Shown: positions 40,598 to 50,399 of the stretch, one piece after another | Layout: each line of letters starts with the position of its first letter | Position numbering within the stretch: the first letter of the stretch is position 1 | Assembly (NCBI RefSeq): GCF_001304695.1 | Contig: NZ_JFAQ01000068.1 | Location: 1 to 54,849 of the forward strand | Reading direction: 5' to 3' | Length of the DNA: 54,849 bases | From: Xanthomonas axonopodis | GTDB taxonomy: Bacteria; Pseudomonadota; Gammaproteobacteria; Xanthomonadales; Xanthomonadaceae | Notes under the pieces: generated by a model | Told to the model about the DNA's origin: nothing | What the model saw: the letters and a program-made list of their open reading frames with translations, nothing else | The model's database searches: none | Position numbers and translations under genes: made by a program

Positions 40598-41125
40598 TTA
40601 CTCCAGCCCGTCCAGCAGCGCGTCGACCTTTTCTTTCGTCAGGTGCTCGTGATAGTGGCCATTGATGACCATCATCGGCGCCGCGGAGCAGGCCGCCAGG
40701 CACTCTTCTTCGCGCTTGAGGTAGACGCGGCCATCGGCCGTCGATTGACCCAGCTTGCACCCCAGCTTCTTTTCTGCATGGGCCAACAGGTCTTCGGCGC
40801 CATTGAGCCAGCAGCTGATATTGGTGCAGAACGCCACGTTATGGCGACCGACGCGTTCGGTCTCGAACATCGAGTAGAAGCTGGCGACCTCGTAGGCCCA
40901 TACCGGCGGCAGTTCCAGATACTTGGCCACGCCCACAATCAATTCGTCGGTCAGCCAGCCCTGGTTCTGTTCCTGCGCAGCATGCAGACCCTGCAGCACC
41001 GCCGAACGCTTGCGGTCCGGCGGGAACTTGGTCAGCCAGTGATCGATGTGCGCGCGCGTCTTGTCGCTCAGCACCACCTGCGGATCGACATCGCGCGCCG
41101 CTTCGAAATTACCCGTCGCCTTCAT
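40598..41125 (-). CDS. nuoE: NADH-quinone oxidoreductase subunit E
   Basis: A 175-residue thioredoxin-like subunit with [2Fe-2S] cluster N1a. Ligands are in [12 protein letters not shown] (Cys-x4-Cys) and [13 protein letters not shown] (Cys-x3-Cys). The helical N-terminal part contains [20 protein letters not shown]. Normal length. ATG 41125 overlaps the nuoD stop by 4 nt. Confidence 0.96.
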   Translation of the reverse strand: MKATGNFEAARDVDPQVVLSDKTRAHIDHWLTKFPPDRKRSAVLQGLHAAQEQNQGWLTDELIVGVAKYLELPPVWAYEVASFYSMFETERVGRHNVAFCTNISCWLNGAEDLLAHAEKKLGCKLGQSTADGRVYLKREEECLAACSAAPMMVINGHYHEHLTKEKVDALLDGLE

Positions 41126-42429
41126 CGGTCAACCTCACCGAAAACCAAATCGTAAGTACCGATCATCGCCACGACGTCGGCCAGCAAATAGCCACGCACC
41201 ACCGCGTCCATCGACGACAGATGCGCAAAACCCGGCGCGCGCAGATGCACGCGGAACGGCTTGTTGGCGCCGTCTGACATCAGGTAGCAACCGAACTCGC
41301 CCTTGGGCGCTTCGACCGCGCTATAGGTTTCGCCGGCCGGCACGCAATAGCCTTCACTGAACAGCTTGAAGTGATGGATCAGCGCTTCCATGTCGTCCTT
41401 CATGCCTTCGCGGCTGGGCGGAGCGACCTTGAAATTGGTGACCATGACCGGGCCGGGGTTGGCCTTCAGCCACTTCACGCACTGCTTGATGATGCGGTTG
41501 GATTCGCGCATCTCAGCCACGCGCACCAGGTAGCGGTCATAGCAGTCGCCGTTGGTGCCGACCGGGATATCGAAATCCACTGCGTCGTACTTGGCATAGG
41601 GCTGCTTCTTGCGCAGATCCCACTCGATACCCGAACCACGCAGCATCGGACCGGTCATGCCCCAGGCGCGCGCCAGATCCGGGCTGATGATGCCCACATC
41701 CACAGTGCGCTGCTTCCAGATGCGGTTATCGGTCAGCAGGGTCTCGTATTCGTCCACGCGTGCCGGAAAGGTGTTGGTGAACTCCTCCAGGAAGTCCAGC
41801 ATGGTGCCTTCGCGCCCCGCATTACGCTTCTTCAGCGCACCGCCCTTGTGCCAACGCGACTCCTTGTACTGCGGCATGCGATCGGGCAGATCGCGGTAGA
41901 CGCCGCCGGGACGGTAGTAGGCAGCGTGCATGCGCGCGCCACTGACCGCCTCGTAGACGTCCATCAGTTCTTCGCGCTCGCGGAATGCATACAGCATCAC
42001 CGCCATCGCACCCAGATCGAGCGCATTGGAACCGACCCACATCAAGTGGTTCTTGATGCGGGTGATTTCGTCGAACATGGTGCGGATGTACTGCGCACGC
42101 TCGGGCGCTTCGATCCCCATCAGGGATTCGATCGCGCGCACGTAGGCGTGCTCGTTACACATCATCGACACGTAATCCAGACGATCCATATACGGAACCG
42201 ACTGGTTGAACGGCTTGGACTCGGCCAGCTTCTCGGTGCCACGGTGCAGCAGGCCGATATGCGGATCGGCACGCACCACGGTCTCGCCGTCCATTTCCAG
42301 GATCAGGCGCAACACGCCGTGCGCCGCAGGATGCTGCGGGCCGAAGTTCATCGTGTAATTGCGGATTTCCTGCTTGTTTTCGACAGGATTGCTCGCGAAG
42401 GCATCGGTTGCCTGGCGGAACTCACTCAC
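41122..42429 (-). CDS. nuoD: NADH-quinone oxidoreductase subunit D
   Basis: The product (435 aa) is the 49-kDa type subunit that forms the quinone site with Nuo[30 protein letters not shown] and [10 protein letters not shown] are conserved blocks, and the C-terminal DLVFGEVDR is the typical end. Start is GTG 42429, which overlaps the nuoC stop as GTGA. Separate nuoC and nuoD genes differ from the fused nuoCD of enterics. Confidence 0.97.
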   Translation of the reverse strand: MSEFRQATDAFASNPVENKQEIRNYTMNFGPQHPAAHGVLRLILEMDGETVVRADPHIGLLHRGTEKLAESKPFNQSVPYMDRLDYVSMMCNEHAYVRAIESLMGIEAPERAQYIRTMFDEITRIKNHLMWVGSNALDLGAMAVMLYAFREREELMDVYEAVSGARMHAAYYRPGGVYRDLPDRMPQYKESRWHKGGALKKRNAGREGTMLDFLEEFTNTFPARVDEYETLLTDNRIWKQRTVDVGIISPDLARAWGMTGPMLRGSGIEWDLRKKQPYAKYDAVDFDIPVGTNGDCYDRYLVRVAEMRESNRIIKQCVKWLKANPGPVMVTNFKVAPPSREGMKDDMEALIHHFKLFSEGYCVPAGETYSAVEAPKGEFGCYLMSDGANKPFRVHLRAPGFAHLSSMDAVVRGYLLADVVAMIGTYDLVFGEVDR

Positions 42430-43178
42430 TTGGCAGTCTCCGACTTGCCCACTTCACCAGCGGCAGTCTCATAACGGGCATCGTCGCGAATGACACGCGG
42501 CACGCCGACGCGCGGCTCGACCGAAGTTACCGGCTCGTACACCACGCGCTTGCGCCCCTCGTCGTAACGCACTTCGACGTTGCCGATCAGCGGGAAGTCC
42601 TTGCGGAACGGGTGACCAACGAATCCGTAGTCGGTCAGGATGCGGCGCAGATCCGGGTGCCCATCGAACACAATGCCGAACAGGTCGAACGCCTCGCGCT
42701 CGAACCAGTTCACACCGGGCCAGATATCGGTCACCGACGCCACCATCGGCACCTGCTCGTCCGGTGCATAGCAACGCACGCGCAAGCGCTGGTTGTGCTG
42801 GTAGGAAATGAGCTGCGCGACCACGGCAAAACGCTGCTTGGGCAGCTGCTGCGGCTGCGTGCCAGCGGAGCTTTCCTGGCTGGGGAATTCGCCCCAGGCG
42901 AAACGACCGACCGCCTTGCCCTCCACGCCGCGACTGAAGCCTTGCGACGACACGTCGGCGGTATCCCACTCGTCGCTGCCATAGCCGAGGTAATCGACGC
43001 CGCACAGGTCGCTGAGCTGTTCGAAACCGAGCTCGTCACGCAGTGCCAGACAGGTGGCGTGCCAATCGGCGGCAGCGACTTCCAGCGTCACTTCGCCGCG
43101 CGGCAATGCCAAAGCAATCTGCGCACCGGCAAAACGTGTCGCAAGTCGGTCAGTGAAGGAGGATGCTTGCTCTGCCAT
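42426..43178 (-). CDS. nuoC: NADH-quinone oxidoreductase subunit C
   Basis: The product (250 aa) is the 30-kDa-type subunit. [19 protein letters not shown] and [24 protein letters not shown] are the diagnostic family signatures. Residues from about 200 on ([15 protein letters not shown]) form the usual tail. It follows nuoB by a 37-nt gap that I could not link to any element. Confidence 0.95.
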   Translation of the reverse strand: MAEQASSFTDRLATRFAGAQIALALPRGEVTLEVAAADWHATCLALRDELGFEQLSDLCGVDYLGYGSDEWDTADVSSQGFSRGVEGKAVGRFAWGEFPSQESSAGTQPQQLPKQRFAVVAQLISYQHNQRLRVRCYAPDEQVPMVASVTDIWPGVNWFEREAFDLFGIVFDGHPDLRRILTDYGFVGHPFRKDFPLIGNVEVRYDEGRKRVVYEPVTSVEPRVGVPRVIRDDARYETAAGEVGKSETAK

Positions 43179-43215
43179 GGGGGCTTGGCTGCTCTCGGTA
43201 GAAGGAAGACGGGTG

Positions 43216-43770
43216 TCAGCGCGCGATCGTCTGGGTACGCCAGATCTTCTTCTGCAGCTGCAGGATGCCGTAGATCAGCGCCTCGGCGGTCGGCGGGCAG
43301 CCCGGGACGTAGATGTCCACCGGCACGATGCGGTCGCAACCGCGCACCACCGAATACGAATAATGATAGTAGCCGCCGCCATTGGCGCAGCTGCCCATCG
43401 AAATGACCCACTTCGGATCTGGCATCTGGTCGTAGACCTTGCGCAACGCCGGGGCCATCTTGTTGACCAGGGTACCGGCCACGATCATCACGTCGGACTG
43501 GCGCGGCGACGGGCGGAACACCACGCCGTAGCGGTCCAGATCCAGGCGCGAGGCGCCCGCATGCATCATTTCGACGGCGCAGCACGCCAGGCCGAAGGTC
43601 ATCGGCCACATCGAACCGGTGCGTGCCCAGTTCAGCAGGGCGTCGACGCTGGTGGTCACGTAGCCCTTTTCGAGCAACGGGTTTTCGCCTTCCGGGCGCA
43701 GGATGTCTTCCACCCGGCCTTCCGGCATCGGGTTGGTCATCAGACTATCCAGGGTCTGAATCACTCCCAT
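43216..43770 (-). CDS. nuoB: NADH-quinone oxidoreductase subunit B
   Basis: The product (184 aa) holds cluster N2, the last electron carrier before quinone. Ligands are visible in [11 protein letters not shown] (two adjacent Cys), [15 protein letters not shown] and [18 protein letters not shown] 43770 lies 10 nt inside the nuoA end and gives the standard start ([10 protein letters not shown]); the open frame continues upstream but overlaps nuoA. Confidence 0.97.
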   Translation of the reverse strand: MGVIQTLDSLMTNPMPEGRVEDILRPEGENPLLEKGYVTTSVDALLNWARTGSMWPMTFGLACCAVEMMHAGASRLDLDRYGVVFRPSPRQSDVMIVAGTLVNKMAPALRKVYDQMPDPKWVISMGSCANGGGYYHYSYSVVRGCDRIVPVDIYVPGCPPTAEALIYGILQLQKKIWRTQTIAR

Positions 43771-44117
43771 TCCAGCGCTCCCTTCTTCCACACGTAGATA
43801 AAGCCGAGGAACAACATGCCGACGAACAGGCCCATGGTGACCAGCGAACGTGCGCCGATCTCCATGAACACCTGCGTCCACGGCACGATGAAGATGATTT
43901 CCAGATCGAACACGATGAACTGGATCGCGATCAGGTAGTAGCGCACATCGAACTTCATGCGCGCGTCTTCGAAGGCTTCGAAGCCGCACTCGTAAGGCGA
44001 GAGCTTGCGCGGGTCCGGGCTACGCGGACCGAGGAATCGACCGACCAGCATCAGCACGATGCCGATACCGGTGGCGACGATCAGAAACAGCAGACTCGGC
44101 AAATATTCGGCCAGCAC
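43761..44117 (-). CDS. nuoA: NADH-quinone oxidoreductase subunit A
   Basis: A 118-residue three-helix membrane subunit. [22 protein letters not shown] (region around residue 45-65) and [11 protein letters not shown] are the ND3/NuoA signatures. Start is GTG 44117 (reading [14 protein letters not shown]), with AGAGAGAA upstream; the codons further 5' run into the tRNA gene. It heads nuoA-N, about 100 nt after tRNA-Leu. No clear promoter was identified in that gap. Confidence 0.94.
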   Translation of the reverse strand: MLAEYLPSLLFLIVATGIGIVLMLVGRFLGPRSPDPRKLSPYECGFEAFEDARMKFDVRYYLIAIQFIVFDLEIIFIVPWTQVFMEIGARSLVTMGLFVGMLFLGFIYVWKKGALEWE

Positions 44118-44219
44118 AGCGATTCTCTCTTGCCTCTGCCCGCACGCGCCGCGTGCCGGCATGGGGTATAGGCAGACCCCGCGCGCGACAAGCGATGCGC
44201 AGGAACTGCAGCCAAACAA

Positions 44220-44304
44220 TGGTGCCCAAGAGGGGACTCGAACCCCTACGACCTAAGTCGCTACCACCTCAAGGTAGTGCGTCTACCAATTCCGCCACCT
44301 GGGC
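44220..44304 (-). tRNA. tRNA-Leu (GAG)
   Basis: An 85-nt class II tRNA with long variable arm and encoded CCA. The anticodon stem-loop CTACC-TTGAGGT-GGTAG gives anticodon GAG. Acceptor GCCCAGG pairs with CTTGGGC (one G-T wobble). A TACAAT box on the minus strand at 44341-44346 is a possible -10 element 37 nt upstream. It sits between secG and nuoA. Confidence 0.95.
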
Positions 44305-44353
44305 ATACGTTGCGCCGCTGGGTATCCCAGTGCGCAGCGTATTGTAACCGGCT

Positions 44354-44827
44354 TCAGCGTTTTTGTGCTGGTTCTGAAGCGTTTTCTTCGCGTGCTGCAG
44401 GCGCCGGCTGCGCCGGTGCGGACTGCACAGGCGCTGCCGCCGGAGCGGCGGCCGGAGCAGGCTGCGACGGAGCGGTCGGCACCGCACCTGCGGCCGGAGC
44501 CTGCGGCAACGGCGGGGTGAGCTCGCCGGCGCCGGCCGGCGCCGGGGTTGCCGACTGCGACATCACGCCCAGGTTCTGATCCGTCGGACGTGCGCCGTGC
44601 GTGGCATACCAGGCCATGAACAGGCTGATGCTGAAAAACACCACCGCCAGCCACTTGGTCGACTTGGACAGGAAGTTCGACGCACCCTGCGAGCCGAACA
44701 CGGTGCCCGACGCGCCGGCGCCGAAGCCGGAACCGGCCGCCGCACCTGCGCCACGCTGCATCAGGATCAGCGCAATCATCGCCAGGGCGACCAGCACGTA
44801 GACCACATTGAGGATCAACATCAGCAT
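44354..44827 (-). CDS. secG: Preprotein translocase subunit SecG
   Basis: The product (157 aa) is the small two-helix subunit that stimulates SecYEG export. The N-terminal 85 residues match the family: helix one, QRGAGAAAGSGFGAGASGTVFG loop, and FLSKSTKWLAVVFF entering helix two. The remaining 70 residues are Ala/Pro-rich, ending EPAQKR, an extension common in Xanthomonads. A GCTTCAG/CTGAAGC inverted repeat (44351-44380) overlaps the stop. It follows tpiA by 33 nt, as in E. coli-like loci where secG is upstream of a tRNA-Leu. Confidence 0.93.
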   Translation of the reverse strand: MLMLILNVVYVLVALAMIALILMQRGAGAAAGSGFGAGASGTVFGSQGASNFLSKSTKWLAVVFFSISLFMAWYATHGARPTDQNLGVMSQSATPAPAGAGELTPPLPQAPAAGAVPTAPSQPAPAAAPAAAPVQSAPAQPAPAAREENASEPAQKR

Positions 44828-44860
44828 TTCGAAATCCGTCCCCGGACAAAACTTAATGGG

Positions 44861-45616
44861 TTAGCACGCGGCCGCCGCGCGTGCGATGGCCAGGAAATCT
44901 TCGGCGACCAGTGATGCGCCGCCGACCAGCCCGCCATCGACGTCAGGCTGTGCGAACAGCTCACCGGCGTTGTCGGGCTTGACACTGCCCCCGTACAGGA
45001 TGGGCAACGAATCGGCTATTCTAGCATCCCCCTTCGCGACTTCGCCACGGAGGAAGGCGTGCACGGCCTGGGCCTGCTCCGGGGTGGCAGTGCGGCCGGT
45101 GCCAATGGCCCAGATCGGTTCATAGGCCAGCACCGCGCCTGCGAAACCGGCACTGCCGACCAGCGCCAGGACCGGGTCGAGCTGGGCACGTAGGATTGCC
45201 TCAGTCTGACCGGCTTCACGCTGTTCCAGCGATTCGCCCACGCACAGCACCGGGATCAGCCCGGCATGGATGGCGGCGGCGAACTTGCGCGCCACCAGTT
45301 CGCTACTCTCCTGATGGTATTGGCGGCGCTCGGAGTGGCCGACCAGCCCATAGCCGGCACCGACATCGACCAGCATGGAGGCCGATACCTCGCCGGTGTA
45401 GGCGCCCTTCTCGTTGCTGCTGACGTCCTGGGCTCCGAACGACAGGTGATAGGCCTCGAAATCCTCGATCAGATCGCCGAGGTAAGGCAGTGGCGGCAGG
45501 ATGACGACTTCGACACCCTCCAGGGGCATGTGCGCGGCCACCTTGGCCACCAGTTCGGTGGCGAAGGCGCGGCTGCCATGCAGCTTCCAATTTCCGGCAA
45601 CGATCTTTCGACGCAT
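44861..45616 (-). CDS. tpiA: Triosephosphate isomerase
   Basis: The product (251 aa) interconverts dihydroxyacetone phosphate and glyceraldehyde 3-phosphate. AGNWKLHG has the catalytic Lys, LVGHSERR the His, LAYEPIWAIGTG the Glu, and ILYGGSVKPDN the phosphate-binding loop. ATG 45616 is the family start; an open frame continues upstream without homology. tpiA-secG are co-oriented with the nuo operon. A 112-nt divergent promoter region separates it from the SDR gene. Confidence 0.96.
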   Translation of the reverse strand: MRRKIVAGNWKLHGSRAFATELVAKVAAHMPLEGVEVVILPPLPYLGDLIEDFEAYHLSFGAQDVSSNEKGAYTGEVSASMLVDVGAGYGLVGHSERRQYHQESSELVARKFAAAIHAGLIPVLCVGESLEQREAGQTEAILRAQLDPVLALVGSAGFAGAVLAYEPIWAIGTGRTATPEQAQAVHAFLRGEVAKGDARIADSLPILYGGSVKPDNAGELFAQPDVDGGLVGGASLVAEDFLAIARAAAAC

Positions 45617-45728
45617 CAGGCGCAGGTTCCTGAGTTGAAGACAGGCAACAGAATAGCCCAAGGCCTGTCGGCAACCGGCACACTTCTGTCCGCCAGATGT
45701 CTTTCTCCTCCCCTTCCAGGAACCTGCC

Positions 45729-46529
45729 ATGTCCGTTTCGCCTGTCTTCGCCTTGATCACCGGCGCATCTAGCGGCATTGGCCGCGAGATTGCGCGCGCC
45801 TATGCCAGGCGTGGCATGCCGCTGATCCTGACCGCACGCCGGGTAGACCGGCTGCAGGCATTGGCCGAGGAATTGCGCAGCACGGTTCGGGTGGAAGTGC
45901 TGCCGGCCGACCTGGCCGACCCGACCGCGGCCGAAGCGCTGGCAACACAGATCCAGCGCAACGGCTGGACCGTGGGCACACTGGTCAACAACGCCGGCTA
46001 CGGCGTGCCGGGCCGCTACCTGCACAACGACTGGACCACGCATGCGCGCTTCCTGCAGGTGATGGTGGGCGCGGTGTGCGAGCTGACCTGGAGACTGCTG
46101 CCCATGATCCGTGCCAGCGGCCAGGGCCGCATTCTCAACGTGGCCTCGTTCGCCGCACTGACGCCCAGCGCCGATGGGCAGACCCTGTATGCGGCCAGCA
46201 AGAGCTTCATGCTGCGCTTCAGCGAATCGCTGGCACTGGAAAACGCCGATCGCGCGGTCAAGGTGTGCGCACTGTGCCCGGGCTTTGCCTGGTCCGAATT
46301 CCACGACGTGACCGGCACCCGCGAGGCGATGTCCACCCTGCCCGCCTGGGCCTGGCTGCAGGCCGACGCGGTGGCCGAATATGGAATCGCCGCACTGGAA
46401 CGCGGCCAGGTGCTGGCGGTGCCGGGCTGGCGCTATCGGCTGATCAACGCAGCACTGCGGCTGTTGCCGCATGCGTTTGCGCTACGCCTGATGGCGCGCG
46501 GTTCGCATCGGGTGCGGCCGCTGGCTTGA
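45729..46529 (+). CDS. Short-chain dehydrogenase/reductase
   Basis: The product (266 aa) is a classical SDR: VFALITGASSGIGREIA binds the dinucleotide, VNNAGYGVPG is the NNAG motif, and Ser (VASFA) with YAASK form an intact Ser-Tyr-Lys triad. RR after the second strand (TARRVDRLQ) favours NADP(H). The C-terminus is Arg/Leu-rich (LLPHAFALRLMARGS), perhaps membrane-touching. Substrate unknown. AGGA lies 8 nt upstream of ATG. It stands alone, divergent from tpiA; the 206 nt after it contain nothing recognisable. Confidence 0.88.
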   Translation: MSVSPVFALITGASSGIGREIARAYARRGMPLILTARRVDRLQALAEELRSTVRVEVLPADLADPTAAEALATQIQRNGWTVGTLVNNAGYGVPGRYLHNDWTTHARFLQVMVGAVCELTWRLLPMIRASGQGRILNVASFAALTPSADGQTLYAASKSFMLRFSESLALENADRAVKVCALCPGFAWSEFHDVTGTREAMSTLPAWAWLQADAVAEYGIAALERGQVLAVPGWRYRLINAALRLLPHAFALRLMARGSHRVRPLA

Positions 46530-46735
46530 CGCACCGGCAGGCTGCGTGTGCAGAAGAGATCGCCTGTGCTCGGCAGCACTTCGGGCCTGACTTCAACCTG
46601 GGCGATCGGAGAATTTGCGACGACCACGCAGGCGCAGGTCTCGAGCGTCAAATGATGTGGATGCACGCGCATGCAAGTCCAAGTCAGCGTCAGCTCACAC
46701 GCCTTGCCGCCAGCGCTAAGAACCACTCACTGTTC

Positions 46736-47164
46736 TCAGTGGTTGACGATCTCGCCGTGCATGGCCGCCAGGCGCGCCAGCAGGCGATTTTGCGTGCGAC
46801 GCGGAATCTTGCGCTGATCCATGGCCCAGTTCAGATCTTCGACCAAGGCATTGAAGTCGCCTTCGCGGATGGCCAGGTGCGCATGTGCCTGCTGCATCGA
46901 CTTGGTGGTGTCCGGGCATGGGCCGTCGGCGACATGACAGAACTTCTGCACCAGCCGATCGTTGAGCATGACGATATTGACGCGTGCGAATTTGTCGACG
47001 ATGCGTGGGTCGTCGGCGATGCGCGAGAGCATGGTTTCCACCAGCGCTTCGATGCCGGCCTGGCCGTCGAGCTCGTCGTACAGCGTCTGCCGCGGTTGCG
47101 TGCTGGCGCAGGCACTCGTCAAGCCCAGCATGCATAGCAACAACCAGCGCAACCATCGGTTCAT
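46736..47164 (-). CDS. Exported group 1 truncated haemoglobin
   Basis: The product (142 aa) has an N-terminal hydrophobic segment (residues 5-18) ending LTSACAS, resembling a lipoprotein signal with Cys19, though the -3 residue is Thr, not Leu. The rest matches group 1 truncated globins: TLYDELDGQAGIEALVETML, FARVN, FCHVADGPC, and SMQQAHAHLAI, in which His94 aligns with the proximal haem ligand. Truncated globins bind O2 or NO. An export signal is unusual in this family. Its ATG shares one base with the DUF3034 stop (TGATG). It is the last gene of the four-gene operon. A weak 7-bp hairpin overlaps its stop. Confidence 0.82.
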   Translation of the reverse strand: MNRWLRWLLLCMLGLTSACASTQPRQTLYDELDGQAGIEALVETMLSRIADDPRIVDKFARVNIVMLNDRLVQKFCHVADGPCPDTTKSMQQAHAHLAIREGDFNALVEDLNWAMDQRKIPRRTQNRLLARLAAMHGEIVNH

Positions 47165-48036
47165 CAAAACGCCACCTGCAAAGAGAGATAAGGACCGCGC
47201 TGATCGGCAAGCGTGGCGATATCGCCAAGATCGGCCCAGGCGGCGGTCAACGACACATGCTTGCTGGGGAACCAGGCGACGAACGCATCTGCCCACGCTT
47301 GCTCGCGCGCGAAGCCGAGGTTATTGGGTTTGTCGCGATATTCCGCGCCCACAGCCCAAGACGGCGAAAACACCACCGCAGCACTGACCTCGGGCACCAA
47401 ACGATAGCTATTGCGGCGATCGCCGCCGAAGCCGAGCAAGCCAGTCTGGTTGGCGCGGGTAGCGCGCAAGGTGCCGTTGAGCAGCAGCTGATATCCGCCG
47501 GCGCCCTGCAGCAACAGGCGGCTCGCGCTGACGTAGATATCGGTGCCGTGATCGTCGCGCGCACCGATCGCCAACGGCAAGGTGCCGTTGCGCAAGCGCT
47601 TGTATTGCACGCCCAGGCTGACTTGCGGCGCATGTCCGTACACAAGATCGCCGGCCAAGCGCCACTTGGCACCGAACACGTCCTGGCCAAGCGCATTCCA
47701 TGGCAAGCCGAGCCGGTCCTGCAAGGTGCCCAGATCCAGACGCTGGCGGGCAAGCGACAGCTCCAGCCGATTGCCGACCGTGAGCGCGGCGCCCTGCACG
47801 TCGAGACGGTAATCGCCGCTATCCACGTGCGTTGCGAATACGACGGTACCGAGTTCGTCGCGCGTCCCGTAACCCGACAATGTGGCCCACGGCACGATGC
47901 CGCCGCCGCTACTGCCTTCGATCATCGATACGACGCCGGTGGCGAGCAGGCGCCCGTCGCCGGCCAGGGCATGCAGCGGCGCGAACACGCCGGTCACCGC
48001 AGCAGCAAGGAACGCAACACGCAGATGCACGCTCAT
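47164..48036 (-). CDS. DUF3034-family outer-membrane protein
   Basis: The product (290 aa) has a signal peptide (MSVHLRVAFLAAAVTG to ALAG), then a repeating beta-strand pattern of alternating polar/apolar residues ending in a terminal aromatic (LSLQVAF), typical of outer-membrane beta-barrels. GGGIVPWATLSGYGT and QDVFGAKWRL are family blocks of DUF3034, of unknown function. The start ATG 48036 overlaps the GGDEF/EAL stop as ATGA; its stop shares a base with the haemoglobin start. It is likely an outer-membrane output or transport component of this operon. Confidence 0.82.
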   Translation of the reverse strand: MSVHLRVAFLAAAVTGVFAPLHALAGDGRLLATGVVSMIEGSSGGGIVPWATLSGYGTRDELGTVVFATHVDSGDYRLDVQGAALTVGNRLELSLARQRLDLGTLQDRLGLPWNALGQDVFGAKWRLAGDLVYGHAPQVSLGVQYKRLRNGTLPLAIGARDDHGTDIYVSASRLLLQGAGGYQLLLNGTLRATRANQTGLLGFGGDRRNSYRLVPEVSAAVVFSPSWAVGAEYRDKPNNLGFAREQAWADAFVAWFPSKHVSLTAAWADLGDIATLADQRGPYLSLQVAF

Positions 48037-50399
48037 CGCCGCACACCTGCATGCGCTGGCGCGGTCATGCCGAGTTGGCGCATGCACCAGGCCACCAGCG
48101 GCGCTTCTTCCAGCGGTGGCGAATACAGATAGCCCTGCACCATGTCGCAGCCGTAGCCGCGCAGCAGGGCGAGGGCCGCGGTGTTTTCGACGCCTTCGGC
48201 GATGACGCTCAGCCCCAGGTTATGCCCCAGATCGATCGTGCTGCGGACGATGAAGGCATCGTCGGTGCCTTCGGCCAACTGCATGACGAAACTCTTGTCG
48301 ATCTTCAATTCGTTCACCGGCATGCGCTTGAGTTGGGCCAACGAGGAATAGCCGGTGCCGAAGTCGTCGATGGACAGGCGCACACCCACACCGCGCAACT
48401 GATGCAGCATGTGCAGCGCGAATTCGACATCACGCATCAGGGCGCTTTCGGTCAATTCCAGCGTGACCGACTGCGCGGGCACGGCGTGATGCTCCAAACG
48501 GCTGCGCACGAAGTCGGGCAAGCCGGGGTCGGACAGATCCAGTGCGGACAGGTTGATCGCCATGCCCAGTACCAGCCCGTGCTCGCGCCATTGCGCCTGG
48601 CAGCGCAGCGCTTCGTCCAGCACGAAGCGGGTGAGCGGATGGATCACGCCGGAGTGTTCGGCGAGCGGAATGAATTCGTCCGGGCCGATCGGCCCGAGCA
48701 CCGGATGATGCCAGCGCACCAGCACTTCGACCTGTTCGACATGATCGGTGCGCAGACAAATCTTGGGCTGGAAGCGCAAGGTGAGTTCGTTGGCGCCGAT
48801 GGCCTGACGCAAGTCGCCAGTGAGGCGCAGACGCCGCAGATGCTGTTCGTCCTGGCCCATGCGGTAGACACTGGCGCCGAAGGTGGATGTCGTGCCGACT
48901 TGCCGCCGTGCGATGTCGGCCCGGCGCAACAAGGTGTCCGGGTCGGCACCGTGCTCGGGAATCAAGGCGATGCCGATGCTGGCTTCGAGCTGGATGCGCG
49001 CCTGCGGCAACACCAGCGGGCGGCGCAATTGCAACAGCAGATGCTGCGCATCCTGCTGCACGCTGGCCGCATCCGCTTGCGCCACCACCACCATGAATTC
49101 ATCGCTCCCCAGCCGGCCCACCAGATTGGGCGCTTGCACCACATCGACGAGCCGGCGCCCGGCTTCGACCAACACCTGGTCTGCGAAGTCGTGGCCCAGG
49201 CTGTCGTTGAGTTCCTTGAAGCGCTCCAGATCCAGGATCAGCACCGCGGCGGTGCCGCCGGATGCCACGGTCTGATCCACCACGTCCTTCAAGCGCTCCA
49301 GCAACCAAATCCGGTTTGGCAACCCGGTCAAGGCGTCATGGCGGGCCTGATGCAGGATGTGCTGTTCGCGGCTGGCGATCTGGTGTTGCATGCGCCCGAA
49401 ACTGTCGGCCAATTCGGCGAGTTCGCGGCCCGGCGGCACCTGCACGGCGGTGCGGTAATCGCCGCGCTGAATGCGCCGTGCGGCCTGCACCAATTGCGCA
49501 ACCGGTTTGCTCACGCTGCGCGCAAGAAAAATCGCCACGCCCAATGCAGCGACCGTGGCCAAGCCTGCCAGCAGCAGAATACGCAGCTTGAGGATGCGGT
49601 ACGGCGCCACGGCGCGATCCAGCGATGCCTGCAACGCCACCCGCACCTGGCTGTCGCCCTGGATCGATTGCAGTCTGACCAGATAACGCGCCTGGTCCAG
49701 CGTCAGCGGGATCGATGCAGCCTGCTCCTTTTCGGCCAGGGGCAGTTGCTGCGCAAATTGGGCGCGCGCCGAGGGCTCCAGGGTGGAGGCCAGCACGCGC
49801 ACCGGCGGACCATCGGTGAAGAAGGTCGCATCCAGCCCGGTAGTGGTGCGGAAATCCTGCGCCAGGCCATCGCCGGATTCGTTGCCGATCCCGATCCAGC
49901 CGACGCGGTTCGGCGCCAGCACCTGCACCACTGCCAACCGCACGATGTGTTGATTCAGCGCCACCACGCCGACCGCGCGTCCATCGCGCTGTGCCTGTTC
50001 CAGCAATGCCTGCACCGCACGCAGCTGTTCGGCCTGCGGGACCTCGGCCAGGCCGGTCAAGAATTGCCCATCGGGCGACAGCAACAGCGCGGTTTGCGCG
50101 GACATGCGCGCGGCGTGGTTGCGCAGGGCCGATTGCATGGTCGGCACATCGCCGCTGGCGACGGCCGCACGAAACCCGAAGTCGTCGGCCAGCACCGACG
50201 CCGACTGCAGCAACTGTTCGTCGCGGCGCATATTGATGCGTTGCCAGACCCGCTGCCCGATCTCCAGCTCTTCGCCAAGCTGCGCCTTGACGCTGCGCTC
50301 GGTGGCCACCTGCACGGCAAGGAATGTCAGCGCCTGCGTGGCAAGCACGACCAGCACCAGCACGGCCGCGATGCGGGTATGCAGGCGCATCGACCTCAT
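48033..50399 (-). CDS. Membrane GGDEF/EAL c-di-GMP protein with periplasmic sensor
   Basis: The product (788 aa) has two membrane helices (about 8-30 and 272-292) that bracket a periplasmic sensor region, then HAMP (about 293-345), GGDEF (about 355-515) and EAL (about 530-775). The cyclase motif reads GSDEF (residues 431-435), and the EAL motif reads EVL (558-560). In the EAL domain the metal and catalytic residues are kept: N616, E648, D678-D679 (DDFGTG), K699, E735. A phosphodiesterase role is more likely than cyclase, but either is unproven. It is co-translated (ATGA) after the cupredoxin-like gene and before DUF3034. Confidence 0.9.
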   Translation of the reverse strand: MRSMRLHTRIAAVLVLVVLATQALTFLAVQVATERSVKAQLGEELEIGQRVWQRINMRRDEQLLQSASVLADDFGFRAAVASGDVPTMQSALRNHAARMSAQTALLLSPDGQFLTGLAEVPQAEQLRAVQALLEQAQRDGRAVGVVALNQHIVRLAVVQVLAPNRVGWIGIGNESGDGLAQDFRTTTGLDATFFTDGPPVRVLASTLEPSARAQFAQQLPLAEKEQAASIPLTLDQARYLVRLQSIQGDSQVRVALQASLDRAVAPYRILKLRILLLAGLATVAALGVAIFLARSVSKPVAQLVQAARRIQRGDYRTAVQVPPGRELAELADSFGRMQHQIASREQHILHQARHDALTGLPNRIWLLERLKDVVDQTVASGGTAAVLILDLERFKELNDSLGHDFADQVLVEAGRRLVDVVQAPNLVGRLGSDEFMVVVAQADAASVQQDAQHLLLQLRRPLVLPQARIQLEASIGIALIPEHGADPDTLLRRADIARRQVGTTSTFGASVYRMGQDEQHLRRLRLTGDLRQAIGANELTLRFQPKICLRTDHVEQVEVLVRWHHPVLGPIGPDEFIPLAEHSGVIHPLTRFVLDEALRCQAQWREHGLVLGMAINLSALDLSDPGLPDFVRSRLEHHAVPAQSVTLELTESALMRDVEFALHMLHQLRGVGVRLSIDDFGTGYSSLAQLKRMPVNELKIDKSFVMQLAEGTDDAFIVRSTIDLGHNLGLSVIAEGVENTAALALLRGYGCDMVQGYLYSPPLEEAPLVAWCMRQLGMTAPAHAGVRR

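Noticed and set aside
44351-44380. GCTTCAG/CTGAAGC repeat at the secG end as terminator
   Set aside because: The loop is long (16 nt) and there is no T-run after the stem on the minus strand.
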